DNA of 64,000 nt, from assembly GCA_947685225.1 (NCBI GenBank), contig CANTUV010000024.1:52170001-52234000 (forward strand). The letters are read 5' to 3'. Shown here one piece after another: positions 46,160 through 58,811 of this stretch (positions are counted from its first letter, which is position 1; the number at the start of each line of letters is the position of its first letter). This stretch comes from Garcia nutans. Taxonomy: Eukaryota; Streptophyta; Magnoliopsida; Malpighiales; Euphorbiaceae. The notes under the pieces were generated by a model. That model ran no database searches, had not been told where the DNA came from, and saw only the letters and a list, made by a program, of their open reading frames with translations. The translations under genes and the position numbers were made by a program.

Positions 46160-48721
46160 TGTAACACCCCCACATCCATTACATGCACACTACAATACCA
46201 CAATGTAGCATACATGCAATAAACATAGGGATGCTACGGATTTTCTTAACATTCAAAACATTTTATATACTACCATAATCTTTATCATTATATATTATAG
46301 AAAAGAAGTCATTAAATTGTAGTATAAAATAAATTCAATATATACATACATTCATACATTTAATTATTACACAGCGGAAGTTATAAAATTATTTACATAT
46401 ATGAAAACATTTAAATCTGTATTTACAAATATACATATATTTACATTATAAACAATATTTTACAAAACATAAAGAAGTTATACTTGATTGGCAAGTCTGC
46501 TCTGATCTTTAATTCCAAAATCAACACCTCAATGTCTACTCTCACTAGGTCTCGAAGAGCTCTCGGGTTCAACTCTATCACCTGCGCGATTAACACTATC
46601 GCGCTAAGCCAACGGCTTAGTAAGACAAATCATGCTAATGTTATGCTTTAATGCAATGCAATGTTTCATATATGTATTAACAAATCAACATCAATAATAC
46701 ACACTCAATCAATAAAGATCATATTCAACAGACAATATTCCGTGAATAGTTCGTTTCATCATTTAAGTAATATTAACATTTCATTACATTAGAACATCAT
46801 TTATGATATACATAAAACCTAGACACCTATGGGCCCATCAAGTATTTAATACGATATTCAGAATTCAGAGTTACTGCTTTGGTTCATAAACACAATTATC
46901 AAGCCCGTAGGCAACAAATACATATATATCTCTATCCATGGATAGCGTAACAGACCCAGTCTCTTGGATCATCAACTCATCTAACTCGAGGAGATCCTCA
47001 ACCCGGCAAGACTGTTACAAATCAAATATCTCATAATATCAATTATCATTGTGTAACAGACCCAGTCTCTTGGACCTCAATTCAATTCAATTTGAAGAGA
47101 TCCTCAACCCGGCAAGACTGTTACCTTTCATTAACTAGGCATGCCTCCAAAAACCAGAACTCTGAAATTGAATATCATATTAAGCATACACTTATTTCTT
47201 TATTCTCTTTATCAAACTCTTTCTTAATCTTCCTCATCAATTAGGCAAATATGCCATACATCATTCAATTGTATCATCATAGCCAATCACAATGGCTTTA
47301 CATCACATTTCAAATCACATTACAATACTTCATCTTTCAAATACACCATCATATCCTCAACATATCCATCACATTATACATATAGCATTATTGATATAAA
47401 CATAACAAAACACATTACTCATCACATAAGTCACAATACATGAAATATCACATAGTATCATACGCATTACCATTATCATCATATATATGATCAAGCTCAA
47501 CTTCATATGCATCATCAATGCAATGTCACATGTATGTGTCAACACAAGATTTGTACTTACCTCAATCACAAGTCACACAACTCTAAACACCTTCCTTCTT
47601 GCAAAGTTCTTCACTTCCCAAATTAGGGCAAATCACCTTCTATCAAACCCTAATCCAAAGAATGATACAATCCATCAATTCCAATACCATTTAATCACTT
47701 AATAACTTCATCTTAAACCTTAAATCACAAAATTACACTTCAACATCATTCATTATAGACCACGGTCGTGGCCACCATAACCACCACGGGCGTGGGGTAC
47801 AAAACAATTCTGCCACCTAAGCTTCCATCCTCCACAGCCATGGCACCAAAAGCCTACCAATGGCCACGGCCATGGCCAATCAAGGCCACGGGCGTGGCAT
47901 CCAGAAGGCTACTGCCCTCGGCCAAAATCCCATTTCCAAGTCCAAAATTCCAACAAACACCAACCACAAGAAGATCTTTGAAAATAATGAAGCAAACACA
48001 AGGAAAACATCATGTAACACTTCAAAACCCTAAAACAAAATCAACTCCAACACTTCCAACAACAACACCTCTTAAACTTCTTCACTTAAAATCAAAAACA
48101 ACATTTAAAAACTCATTACAAACACATTTAATCATCATCTCAACAAACCAAAAATTCATTTCCAACTCCACTACAAAAGAACAAAAGAAAATCAAGAGAA
48201 AGGACTTACCAAAGTTGATGAATTTCACAAATCTTCCACTTAATTCCTTGAATCTCCTTTCAAATTGAGTTTAGAACTTCAAGCCCTCTCTAGCTCTTTC
48301 TCTTCTTCAATGGCCGGCACACACATGAGAAAAGACAAGAAAATAAACTCAAGTCAACCACTTCTTCTTCTTTTAATCTCCACCATGCAATTCCTACAAG
48401 GAAAATTACCAAAACACCCTTAACCATTTGTTCTAGCTTTTGTCCCTTGCATGCCCATATATGTAATTTCACATATCCCATAAAAATATCTCTCTTCCAT
48501 TGACCTTGCATTTGACCAACTTATATGTTATATATATTAACATATAAACAACATATACACTTTTCTCTAAACCCTATTTTCTTTCCCAAAACACATATAC
48601 ATAACCATTCTCTTCTCAAATTCTTTTCTTCTCACATAACATATACATTCAATCCAATTTAAAACAACAACAACAACAAAAACATAGTCAAAACTTCTAG
48701 GGCATACATGAGGATATTACA
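46160..48721 (-). mobile_element. Solo LTR of chromovirus, TSD AATAT
   Basis: TGTAACACCC to GGATATTACA, 2562 bp, is flanked by AATAT (46155-46159 and 48722-48726). It interrupts an exon: reading NI before it continues as PETF after it. It contains the double hairpin at 46579-46627, two copies of the 66-bp TAACAG...CTGTTA module (46947-47017 and 47053-47124), and a GC-rich block of CCACGGCCATGG-like palindromes (47758-47910). The 166-codon frame at 47768-48268 is antisense to the LTR and unlikely to be a gene. Confidence 0.95.
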
Positions 48722-49621
48722 AATATTCCTGAGACTTTTGTTGGTGTGAAGTTTGGTTCTTCATTTGAATATGATGCTAGTTTTCTAGATGCAATTGATT
48801 CGGTTACTTGAACATTAATAGCTGCTAAGGTTATTACTTTCTCTTTTTTTCTTATGTTTTATGTTTTATGTTATTTATTAGTTATTAATTGTTTTTTTTA
48901 AAATAACAAGATTTTAGATCAAGATGTTGATGGAAAAGCTATGAGTAATGTTGTTTGTTTTAGTGATGTTGTGTATCCTTTGGAATCTGACCAGGTGATT
49001 ATTTTTTATTGTTTTGTGCATATGTTTTGTGTATGCATTGCATAATTTGCTTATATGTTAAGTCATGTTATTTTTTATATTGTTATTGTGTATATGTGTG
49101 TTCATATGTTTAGTATATGTTCTATATACTTTGAGTATATGTGTTGTATATGTTTTGTGTATATTTTTATTATTTAAATTATTTATATTTAATATATATA
49201 TATATTATAAATATGTTTTAATTATTATATTTGTTATATTTTGTTATATTTTCTATTTTTTCATTTTGTAGGTTGATGTATGTAGATTTGATATTCATGT
49301 TGCTCATGATGTTGATGCTCCTAGTGAAACTCCTGCTTTTATGAAGAGAAATGTAAAGCCATCTACTATAATGAAATCTCCTTTGTTGAATGAATTTTGG
49401 TCAACTGGAGATAACCAGGAGAAGGATTATGAGAAAGACATTGTTGTGGTTTTGAATGATGATCTATTAAATGTTGCAAATTTTGAAGATCATGTCCCTT
49501 TTGATATGTGGCTTGGCAAAGGGTTGAAGCAAAAAAATAAGTAATATATATGTTTCATTTTGTTATTACTTTATTTTAATGTATGGTATTTATGTCTAGT
49601 TTTTTTTTTTTTATTTTATGC

Positions 49622-50482
49622 TAGTGTATAAGCTCTTTTTATGTTCAAATATTTAGATTTGATGCAGTCAACAATGATAGTTGTTGTTGCTTGTCTTTGA
49701 CCACTCATTCTGACTTCCAATGCATAAGAGGGGACATTATGGTATTTTCTGACCAAGAACATGTATGTTTTTCCTATTCTTTCTACTCTCAAGTACCATT
49801 TGCATTAATTGTTTAAGTAAATTGTAACATACTCTTTATTTCATGATTTTTTTACCTTATCATGAAAATGATTCCAAATTGCATATAAACTTAGTACAGT
49901 TTTGAGAATTTCTTTATCCTTATACAACTAACCCTTTTCAATTTATGTAATTGCTATGTTGGTGATGATTGATGATGAATCATTGTCAACTTCTTCTACT
50001 TGTTCTTTTTCTATTTCACTTTCATCTATTAAGCTCCTATTCATTATATTTGCATATTTAATAAAACCTGCTATTGCATGATTCTCATAGATCATAGTTG
50101 AGCTGTTTGTAGATTCTTGCCTTGAAATTACTAGAGCTTGAAATATCTTAGTTATTTTTGTATTTGAGTGCTTTTCAATTGTAATGCAAAGTGGGTATTT
50201 CATGATATTTGATTCTTCTTTCTTTAGATGCAAGTAGAAAACCGAACTTGTTTCACCTTGAATTTCTATTGATGGATAGCCATTTTTAATCTAGTGATGT
50301 ATTTTCAATTCTTCTTCATTCATCTTGAGTTGTGTTGTAATTAGCTGCAATAGTCCCTCAAAGTTGCAGTTTGTTGATATTAAAATTCCACTCACTTCAA
50401 ACTCTATATAATTCGTGTTGTCATCCCATTTTCCTTTATGTTGAATCAACACTAGAATTGTCACCATTTCTTCCTGTGACAT
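49622..50482 (-). pseudogene. MULE transposase N-terminal region (MuDR type)
   Basis: Reading leftwards from 50482: MSQEEMVTILVLIQHKGKWD, EFEVSGILI, then KKEESNIMKYPLCITIE, an acidic linker (EIEKEQVEEVDND), LYKDKEILKTVLSLYAIWNH, CKWYLRVERIGKT, and MSGQRQATTTIVDCIKSKYL ending near 49622. This is the order seen in plant Mutator-like transposases: the variable N-terminal segment, then the DNA-binding zinc domain (PF03108 type). The DDE catalytic part is missing. The frame is kept throughout but carries at least five stops, for example at 50289. It converges with the DUF1985-type gene, whose last readable codons end at 49544. Confidence 0.75.
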
Positions 50483-50639
50483 ATATTTGATAGATTCAAT
50501 ACATATACAAATTCATTAACGAAACTTTTAAAAAAATCACATATATGTATTTAAAAGAGTTCAATGTATACTAAACATATACATTACATATCACCAACAT
50601 ATACAAAACTCATCAACATCTTTTATTATTTAAGAATTT

Positions 50640-51224
50640 AGCTTCTTGTAAACATATTTAAGACATATACACTTAATATAATTTATAGATAATAATAATA
50701 TTAATAGAGTAATTGTGTTTGCATATTTCACTCAACATATCAGCAAAATATATGTTACGTATCCCACTCATAAGCATTATATTTATTACTTTTCTTTATG
50801 AATATTTGTTGCATGTAATGTCACCATGTAGTTAGGTTTTGAAAAGGATATGTAAGACTTATACAATTCATATAATACTATAATTAATGAAAATATTAAC
50901 AGAGTAATTGAGTTTTTATATTTCACTCAGCATATCTGCAATAAATATGTTACATATCCAACATATAAACATTATATTTATTAGTTTTCTTTATGAAAAT
51001 CTGTTGCATGTAATGTCATCTTGTAGTTAGGTTTTGAAAAGGTTATGTAAGACTTATACACTTCACATAACGCTATAATTAATAAAAATATTAAAAAAGT
51101 AATTATGTTTGCATATTTCACTCTATATATCAGCAACATATACAATACATATCTCACACATAAACATTATATTTATTACATTTCTTTATGAATATTTGTT
51201 GCATGTAAAGTCACCATGTAGTTA
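50640..51224. repeat. 195-bp tandem repeat, three copies
   Basis: The word TTGCATGTAA recurs at about 50809, 51004 and 51199, a period of 195 bp. Between them all segments align (ATATTTCACTC..., AACATTATATTTATTA). The first copy is incomplete on its left. It lies just upstream of the MULE transposase start, so it may be the subterminal repeat region of the MULE. Element D inserted at its right end. Confidence 0.85.
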
Positions 51225-53275
51225 TGTAACTCCCTCTACAAAGTCTATACACTTAACTACATAAGTAATGTCACCTAAATACTCAGACTTGCTTATAAAC
51301 GTAATATAGTAAATAAAACCAAAATGCTTCTATATATTAATGTAGTTATTAAACTTTCAAAAGAAATACTGTGATCAAGCCTATATTACATGCATATATA
51401 TGTTTAATTTACAAGAACTCCTATTGTTAGTTTACATTGTCAATATTATTATAATTCTCTTACTACTCTCAAACTTATGCAACTGTCATACAAAATTATA
51501 AAATATTGCAATGTGAACTATACAGAATACAATATTTACAATATTATTCTTTTAACCTTTGTGATGCAGTTGGCTAAGAACATATATCTCACTCTGGAGT
51601 CTCAACTCTTCTTGTTTGATATGCGTGTCAGAAAATAATTCTAACATACTAAGCAAAGCTTAGTGGTAATTATGTATTTATAATATGCAAAAATTTTAAA
51701 GGAAAGAGTACTATACATAAAATAATTTAGAAACAATAGAAATTATTACTTTTAAAATGTTAAATAAAGAAATTAGTAAATTCATTGAAACTTGAAATAC
51801 TAAACATGATTAAATTTAGAATCGGTTAATTCAACAATAGTCACATAGCACATTGTTTTCAATGTAGATAACTTCTTTAATTATGCCTATACAAACTGAA
51901 CTCAAATCCTAGGTTTGGATAACGGGTCACTGTTGGCAATTTAATGCCCACTGTATAAAATTTGGCCAATGGCCCACTATGTCATGAATGCCCATTGAAT
52001 GTGGTGACACAGAGTGTCCATTGATGGCACAGAATGCCCACTATCACTTTGGATATCCTCCCTTTGGCCAGCCATTCAATCCCAAGCTAGATCTAAAATC
52101 AGTATGATTTGGGCAATTCATTAGTTTTTAACTAACATTAAATTATGTGTAGCATTTCAATGGAACGATTCTTTGATCAAAACTTGATGTCACACATATT
52201 TATCATATATTCAATTTAAATTTGTTACACTACTTGTTAGGGTTGATTCAAAAATTCTTTACACTTTGAGTCCTTATAATCTTTTAGGCTTGAATTACAG
52301 ATGAAAGACAAAGAAAAGAGTTATTTTGGGCAATTTCTTCAAGTGACATGCCCAATGACTGACCATGTCATTTTCCAATTACAGAAGCTTTGATATGCCC
52401 AACGACACGAGCATGTCACTAGCCGTGTCATTTAACTTGCATTACAGTAGCTACGACACGCCTAGAGACATGGCCGTGTTACTTGCCGTGTCATTTATCT
52501 TTCATCACAGTAGCTATGACATGTCCAACTATATAGGCGTGTTACTGGTCATGTCATCAATGTTGAAACACAGCATCATTGACATGCCCAGTGACATGGC
52601 TGTGTCACTAAATTCTTTATTTCCCACACTTAACCATTAAACACAATATATCCAAATCCATAATAAAAATGAATCAAAAACTAGTTTCTTTGACATAGAA
52701 ATAGTCTATATCAAATAATTTTTAGTAATAACTCATTAAAGATAATTCAATCAACCAATTTAAACAAAAAAAAATTCATAGAAATTCAAATAGTTGTAAA
52801 TTAAAATACTTAAGTACATACCTCTTTCAAAATCCCTTTTCTTCTTTAATCACTTGTTGATAATCTCACCTTTTCCAGCTTATTCTTCTAAAACCTATAA
52901 CTAGATGTGATTTTCTTTTAAATTTTAGCTAAATTTTTGAAAAGAAGGAAGAAAGGAGAAGTTTTTGGTGGTGATGGTGATAATAGGCATGGATGATGAT
53001 GAAAGAAGAAAGGAGAAGGTTCTACACATACACACACATGTCCACTTATATAGTTTAATCTAGTGTGGCCACTCTCAACTTAGCTATGGTGCACCCTCTT
53101 TCTTATCCTTTGATTCTATTTCAATTTTTAGTCCCGTAAAATTATAAAAATAATTTCTTCAGTAAATTTTAAGATTCACTATTTACATTACTCATCCATG
53201 CCACTGTTATTATTATTTACTATCAATTATAAATATTAAATTAAAAGTTTAGTATTTAAAATTTTAAACATTACA
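51225..53275 (-). repeat. 3' LTR of D
   Basis: TGTAACTCCC to TTAAACATTACA, 2051 bp. It has the first hairpin stem (CTAAGC/GCTTAG at 51650-51670), repeats of GTGGGCA/TGCCCAC words around 51930-52040, and the 63-bp minisatellite. It retains about 485 bp that the other LTR lacks. ORFs inside are chance. Confidence 0.92.
52345..52615 (-). repeat. 63-bp minisatellite in D LTR
   Basis: Unit starts are 52345 (short unit), 52392, 52455, 52518 and 52581, the last four exactly 63 bp apart. On the minus strand the units read like those of element E (TAGCTACTGTG next to GACACG/CGTGTC words). In the other LTR of D only a single unit remains (61968-62010). Confidence 0.88.
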
Positions 53276-53303
53276 ATTATCCACCACTAAAAAAAATTCA
53301 TCC

Positions 53304-56300
53304 TCAAAATTTACCTGTTATAGATGCTTGAAATAATTGAGGGTATTGCTGTCTCATTGTCTCTTCGCTTTCCCAAGTGGCTTCATCTATGGAATGATTT
53401 CTTAACAACACTTTTACTAAAGGAATGCACTTATTACACAACTCCTTTATTTCACGAGCTAAGATAGCCACTGGTTCTTCTTCAAAATTCAAATCTGACT
53501 GAATTTCAATGAACTCTATTTGAATCACATGTGAAGGATCTAATCTATATCGTCTAAGCATTGACACATGGAATACATTATGAATCTTAGCCAGTTCTGG
53601 AGGCAAAGCTAGTCGATAAGCTACTGAACCTATAAGTTCAAGTATTTCATATGGTTCAATAAACCTGGGACTTAGTTTACCATTCTTTCCAAAGAAAAGA
53701 ACCTTCTTCCACGGTGATACTTTCAAAAATACTATATCTTCCACACTATATTCAACATCACGAAGTTTCAAATCTGCAAAAGATTTTTGTCTATCCATTG
53801 CAATTTGTAATCGATCCTTTATAAGCTTCACTTTGTCTTCAGTTTGTCTTATGAGATCAGGTCCTACAAGTTTGCTCTCATTGAATTCCACCCAACAAAA
53901 TAGAGTTCTACACTTCCTTCCATAGAGTGCTTCATACGGTGTCATCCCAATACTCATTGGATAACTATTGTTATAGGCAAATTCTACTAAAGGCAAATAT
54001 CTATCCCAGCTACCTTCAAAATCGATTACACAACTTCTAAGCATATCTTCAAGTACTTGTATCAACCTTTCTGATTGATCATCAGTCTATGGATGAAAAG
54101 TTGTACTAAAATGAAGTTGAGTACCCAATGCTTTCTAAAACCTTTCCCAAAATTTTAAAGTAAAGCGAGGGTCTTGATCTAAAATAATAGACATTGGCAC
54201 TTCATGAAGCATGACTATCTCATTAATATACAATTTAGCAAGTCTATCTATTGAATAATAAACTCAAATGGAAAGAAAATAAGCTGATTTGGTTAATCGA
54301 TCAACAATTACCCAAATTGTATCATGCTTCTTTTGGGTGTTCAGAAGAAAAATCACAAAATTCATGGTGATTCTATCCCACTTCCATTCTAGTATTGATA
54401 TGGGTTGTAAAAGACCCAATGGAACTTGATGTTCTTCTTTGACTTGTTGACATAGTAAACACCGAGTGACATATTTAGTAGTATCTCTCCTCATACTTGG
54501 CCACCAATAATGAGACTTCAAATTCTGATACATCTTATTGCTTCCGGCATGTACAATATACATAGTAGTATGAGCTTCACCAAGTGTACACTTCTTTAGT
54601 TCCTTCACATCAGGTGCACACAATCGACCTCTATAATACAATCCACCATCTTCTAACACAACATAATTTGGCTTTTCACCTTTATGCACTTGTTTCAAAA
54701 TTTCTAACAACTTTAGATTTTGTTTATGAGCTTCTATCACCTTTTGCTTTGTGGTTGGTTCAACCCTCAATTCTGCTAACATAACACATTATATTATTTA
54801 GTTTATTTAATTTATATATATATATAGTATTATAATATTCTATATGCAACATGCCTGCTAAAGTCTTTCGACTTAAAGCATCAGCTACCACGTTATCTTT
54901 TCCAGGATGATAGTCGATGATACAATCATAATCTTTAATCAATTCCATCCACCTCCTTTGCCTTAAGTTTAGTTATTTTTGCATTGGAAAGTATTTCAAA
55001 CTTTTATGGTCAATGAAAATATAGCAACTCTTACCATACAAGTAATGTCGCCAGATCTTAAGAGCAAATATAATCGCAGCTAACTCCAAATAATGTGTAG
55101 GATAATTCAATTCATGAGATTTTAATTGCCTAGAAGCATAAGCAATTACCTTACCCTCTTGCATCAATACACAGCTGAGTCCCTGATGAGAAGCATTACT
55201 ATACATCGCATAATCCTTATTTGGGATCGGTTGTGTCAATATCGGTGCTTCAGTCAACATAGCCTTCAATTGTTCAAAACTAGCTTGACACTGGCATTCT
55301 GCTCAAATTTAGTTTCTTTTCTAAGGAGTATAGTTAGAGGAAGTGCTATCTTCAAAACTCTTGTACAAACCTTCTATAGTAATCAGCTAACCCAAGGAAA
55401 CTTTAGACTTCTATTAGATTCTTTGGTGGCTACCAATTCAAAATAGTCTCAATTTTACTAGGATCAACATGAATACCATTAGTTGATACTACATGACCCA
55501 GAAATGCCACTTCCGTCAACCAAAAATCACATTTTGATAATTTAGCATATAATTTATTCTCCCTTAGTGTCTGTAGTACAATTCTCAAATGCTTATCATG
55601 CTTCTCTTTATTTCTAGAATAAACCAATATGCATCAATGAAAACAAACTGGTCTAAATAGAGTTTGAAAACTTGATTCATCAAGTCCATAAAAGCTGCTG
55701 AAGCATTAGTTAAACCAAATGGCATAATTGTAAATTCATAATGCCCATATTGAGTTCTGAAAGCTATCTTTAGAATACAACTTCTTTAATTTTCATCTCA
55801 TAATAACCCAATTTAAGATAAATCTTAGAGAAAACACCCACTCCCCTCAACTAATCAAACAAGTCATCAATCCTAGGTACAGGTACTTATTCTTAATAGT
55901 CACTTTATTCAACTACCGATAATCTATACACAATCTTATAGTACCATCATTCTTCTTCACAAATAAAACTGGTGCACCCCAGGGTGATACACTAGGTCTA
56001 ATAAAGCCCTTATCAAGTAATTCCTATAGTTGCACTTTTAACTCTTTTAATTCCGGAGGTGCCATTCTATAAGGTGGAATAGAAATTGGTATTGTACGCA
56101 AATTTACATCAATAACAAATTCTACCTCCCTCTCTGGTGGCATTCCAGGTAATTCCTCCAGAAAAACATCCGAAAACTCACTCACTGTAGGTATGTCTCC
56201 CAAAGCTTTACTTGAATGTTGTATATCATTAACATAAGCAAGGTAAGCTTCACACCACTTCCTAATCAACCTTCTAGCTTTAGCTGTAGAAATCAAACTA

Positions 56301-57902
56301 GAAGGGCAAATTTATTTTTCTCTTCAAACTACAATTTCACCATAACCCAAAATCTTAGAAGACATAACTTTAATACAACAGTCCATAACTGCTTGATGTC
56401 GGGACAACCAATCCATTCCCAAGATTAAATTAAAATCATGGAATGGAAGTTCAATCAAATCAGCAGGAAGTTTTAGATCATGAATTCTAAATGGATAATT
56501 TTGATATAATTTGTTTACCTTCACAATATGGCCTAAGGGATTAGTAACTTCTATCTCATAATCAAGTTTATCAATACACATTCTCTTCCCTGAAGCTATA
56601 GTGTACAAATATGGGAATGTGTAGAACCGGGATCTAATATGCATACACATCAAGGCCAAGTAAAGAAAATTTACCAATTATAACATGAGGAGCATCCCGG
56701 TGCTCCACAACTTTCATGGCATAAGCTCCGGTTGGAGCAATACCTCGAGTCTGAGGTCTATCCACTATTTCAGATCCTCTCTGCTGACTAAAACTGAGTC
56801 AACCACCTCTACCTATCCTAGAGCCTAATTGAGACCACTGTATAGAACTTTGTCCTTCAACAACTTTTAGTTCTTTTATCATTGGATAATCTCTAATTTT
56901 ATGCTCTAAAGAACCATATTTCGAACAAGCCCCTTTTTGATATTAGCAATCTTCACATGCATGGTCCTTACCACAATATAAACAAGATGTAGTAATAGCC
57001 CTTGAAGATAAGCCTGTAGCCACTCTAAACCTACCACCTCTAGACCTTTGAAAACTAGCTCCACTTCCTCTACCAAACCCCTGAGTTTGGGCTTGAATAT
57101 TTCTCTATCTTTTATGGCCACCTTGTTGTTGTTCACTAGAAAATCCCTTCTTTGATTGTTGTTTTCTTCCTTGCTCTTGTTTAATCTCATTTTCTATGGC
57201 AACTGCTGCATTAACAAGAGTAGAAAACTCTTTAATCCTCATCGCCACTAGATACACCCGGATCTGACTATTCAAACCCTGTTCAAACTGCTTATGCTTC
57301 TCTTCCTCAGTTGCAACTAACTCTAGAAAATATTTGTTGGGGTGAATAAAATGCCTCTCGTATTCAAACATAGATGACTGCCATTGCTTAAGGTACAAAA
57401 ACTCTCGATGCTTCTCCTCTAAGTAAATCTCACTAATATATTTCTTTTTAAATTCTTCTTAGAAAAATGCCCAAGTGAGTCTACCTGCGGGTACACCTTT
57501 CTGCTATGTATCCCACCAGGCATAAGCTTATTCCTGCAATAAGGAAACTACACACTCCAATATTTCCTCATCAGTACAATGCAGAATATCAAAAACTCTC
57601 ACAATCCTCTCCATCCAATACTCTGCTACTGAAGACTCATCAGTATCACGAGCTTTAAAATCTTCTGGTCCCAATTTTCTAATTCTCTCGAATAGAGATC
57701 TTTGAGGCATCGGCGGTGGAGATTGTGTAGGTGGAGCAACTCTTACAATTTGCTTAAGAACTTCCCCTAGATCTCTCATAAATTGAGGATTTAAGGGAAT
57801 TTGTTTCGCAGAAGGTTCCGATGGTTGCTGATTCCCCACACTAGCTTGACTGTGTGAGGACATAGCTTGTTCCTCCGCACCTTGATATGATTTAGAGGCC
57901 AT
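53304..57902 (-). pseudogene. Chromovirus D gag-pol, decayed
   Basis: Order on the minus strand: gag from MASKSYQGAEEQ (57902), zinc knuckle near 56920 reading CSKYGSLEHKIRDYP with the second and fourth Cys replaced by Tyr, protease DPGSTHS near 56620 across a frameshift, RT about 56100-55430 with a 1-nt loss in the FIDD motif near 55630, RNase H 55269-54830 (YSNAS, catalytic Asp to Asn), integrase HHCC 54690-54450, integrase core with MNF for MDF (first catalytic Asp to Asn, near 54362), DQD and QSER (54170, 54070), and a chromodomain-like tail 53480-53320 (KVLLRNHSIDEATWE). Many frameshifts and stops. The start is placed at the first in-frame ATG after the leader. Confidence 0.9.
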
Positions 57903-58020
57903 CTTATACCTTTAAACATTAAAAATCAACTACATCAAACATTTATTCAATTATATAGTTCACATAGCAATGACATTTATACTTCTCTTTCCTTTTAACC
58001 CACAACATAGGACTGCCTAA

Positions 58021-58036
58021 ACCCTCTCTGATGCCA
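58021..58036 (-). other. Primer-binding site of D
   Basis: TGGCATCAGAGAGGGT on the minus strand, 5 nt from the LTR end, is a variant of the initiator-Met tRNA site TGGTATCAGAG. Confidence 0.82.
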
Positions 58037-58811
58037 CTAAATGTAACACCCCCTACATAGTCTATACACTTAACTACATAAGTGATATCACCTAAATACT
58101 CACACTTGCCTATAAACTTAATATAGTAAATAAAACCAAAATGCTTCTATAAATTAACGCAGTTATTAAATTTTCAAAAGAAATACTGTGATCAAGCCTG
58201 TACTACATACATATATCTGTTTAATTTACAAGAACTCCTATTGTTAACTTACATTGTCAATATTATTATAATTCTCTTACTACTCTCAAACTTATGCAAC
58301 TATCATACAAAATTATAAAGTATTGTCATGTGAACAATACATAATACAATATTTATAATATTGTTCTTTGAACATTTGTGATACAGTTGACTAAAAACGT
58401 ATATCTCTCACTCTGCAGTCTCAACTCTTCTTGTTTGATCTGCGCATCAGAAAACAATTCTATGACGCTAAACAAATCTTAGTGGTGCTTATGAATTTAC
58501 AATATACAAAAAAAAATTAAAGGAAAGAGTACTAGACATAAAATGATTTAGAAAGAATAGAAATTATTGCATTTAGAACATTAAATAAAGAAATTAATAA
58601 ATTCATTGAAACTTGAAATACTAAACATGATTAAATTTAGAATTGGTTAATTCAACAATAACCATATAGCACATTATTTTCAATGAAGATAACTTCTTTA
58701 GTTATGCCTATACACATTGAACTCAGACCCTATATTTGATAACGGGTCACTGTTGGCAATTTAGTGCCCAGTATATAAAATTTGGCTAATGGCCCACTAT
58801 GTCACGAATGC

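Larger units (their letters stand above)
41858..49544 (+). pseudogene. DUF1985-type (Ulp1-protease-associated) gene, multi-exon pseudogene
   Basis: Recognisable pieces are an exon at 41858-42010 (QLGLFRKTVFGFLLDMP in one frame), 42650-43267 (WFNVNRVHMHFGIQE, KSDEDAVKIS, then YRLIGFPIVLQYWFYECC), intron 43268-43341 (GT-AG, phase 0), exon from 43342 (LNLKILYPTEEEF), exon 43895-43977, exon from 45968, then NIPETFVGVKFGSSFEYD across 46159/48722, and 49273-49544. The order and motifs match plant DUF1985 proteins, often encoded next to a C-terminal Ulp1-like cysteine protease; no protease part is seen here. Frameshifts include one in the T run near 43405. Insertions: plastid DNA (42103-42621), solo LTR in an intron (44044), solo LTR in an exon (46160). 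Such genes are often carried by MULEs. Exon borders are partly inferred. Confidence 0.7.

Noticed and set aside
47768..48268. 166-codon Pro/Thr-rich protein gene
   Set aside because: Lies wholly within a solo LTR with perfect target duplications and is antisense to it.
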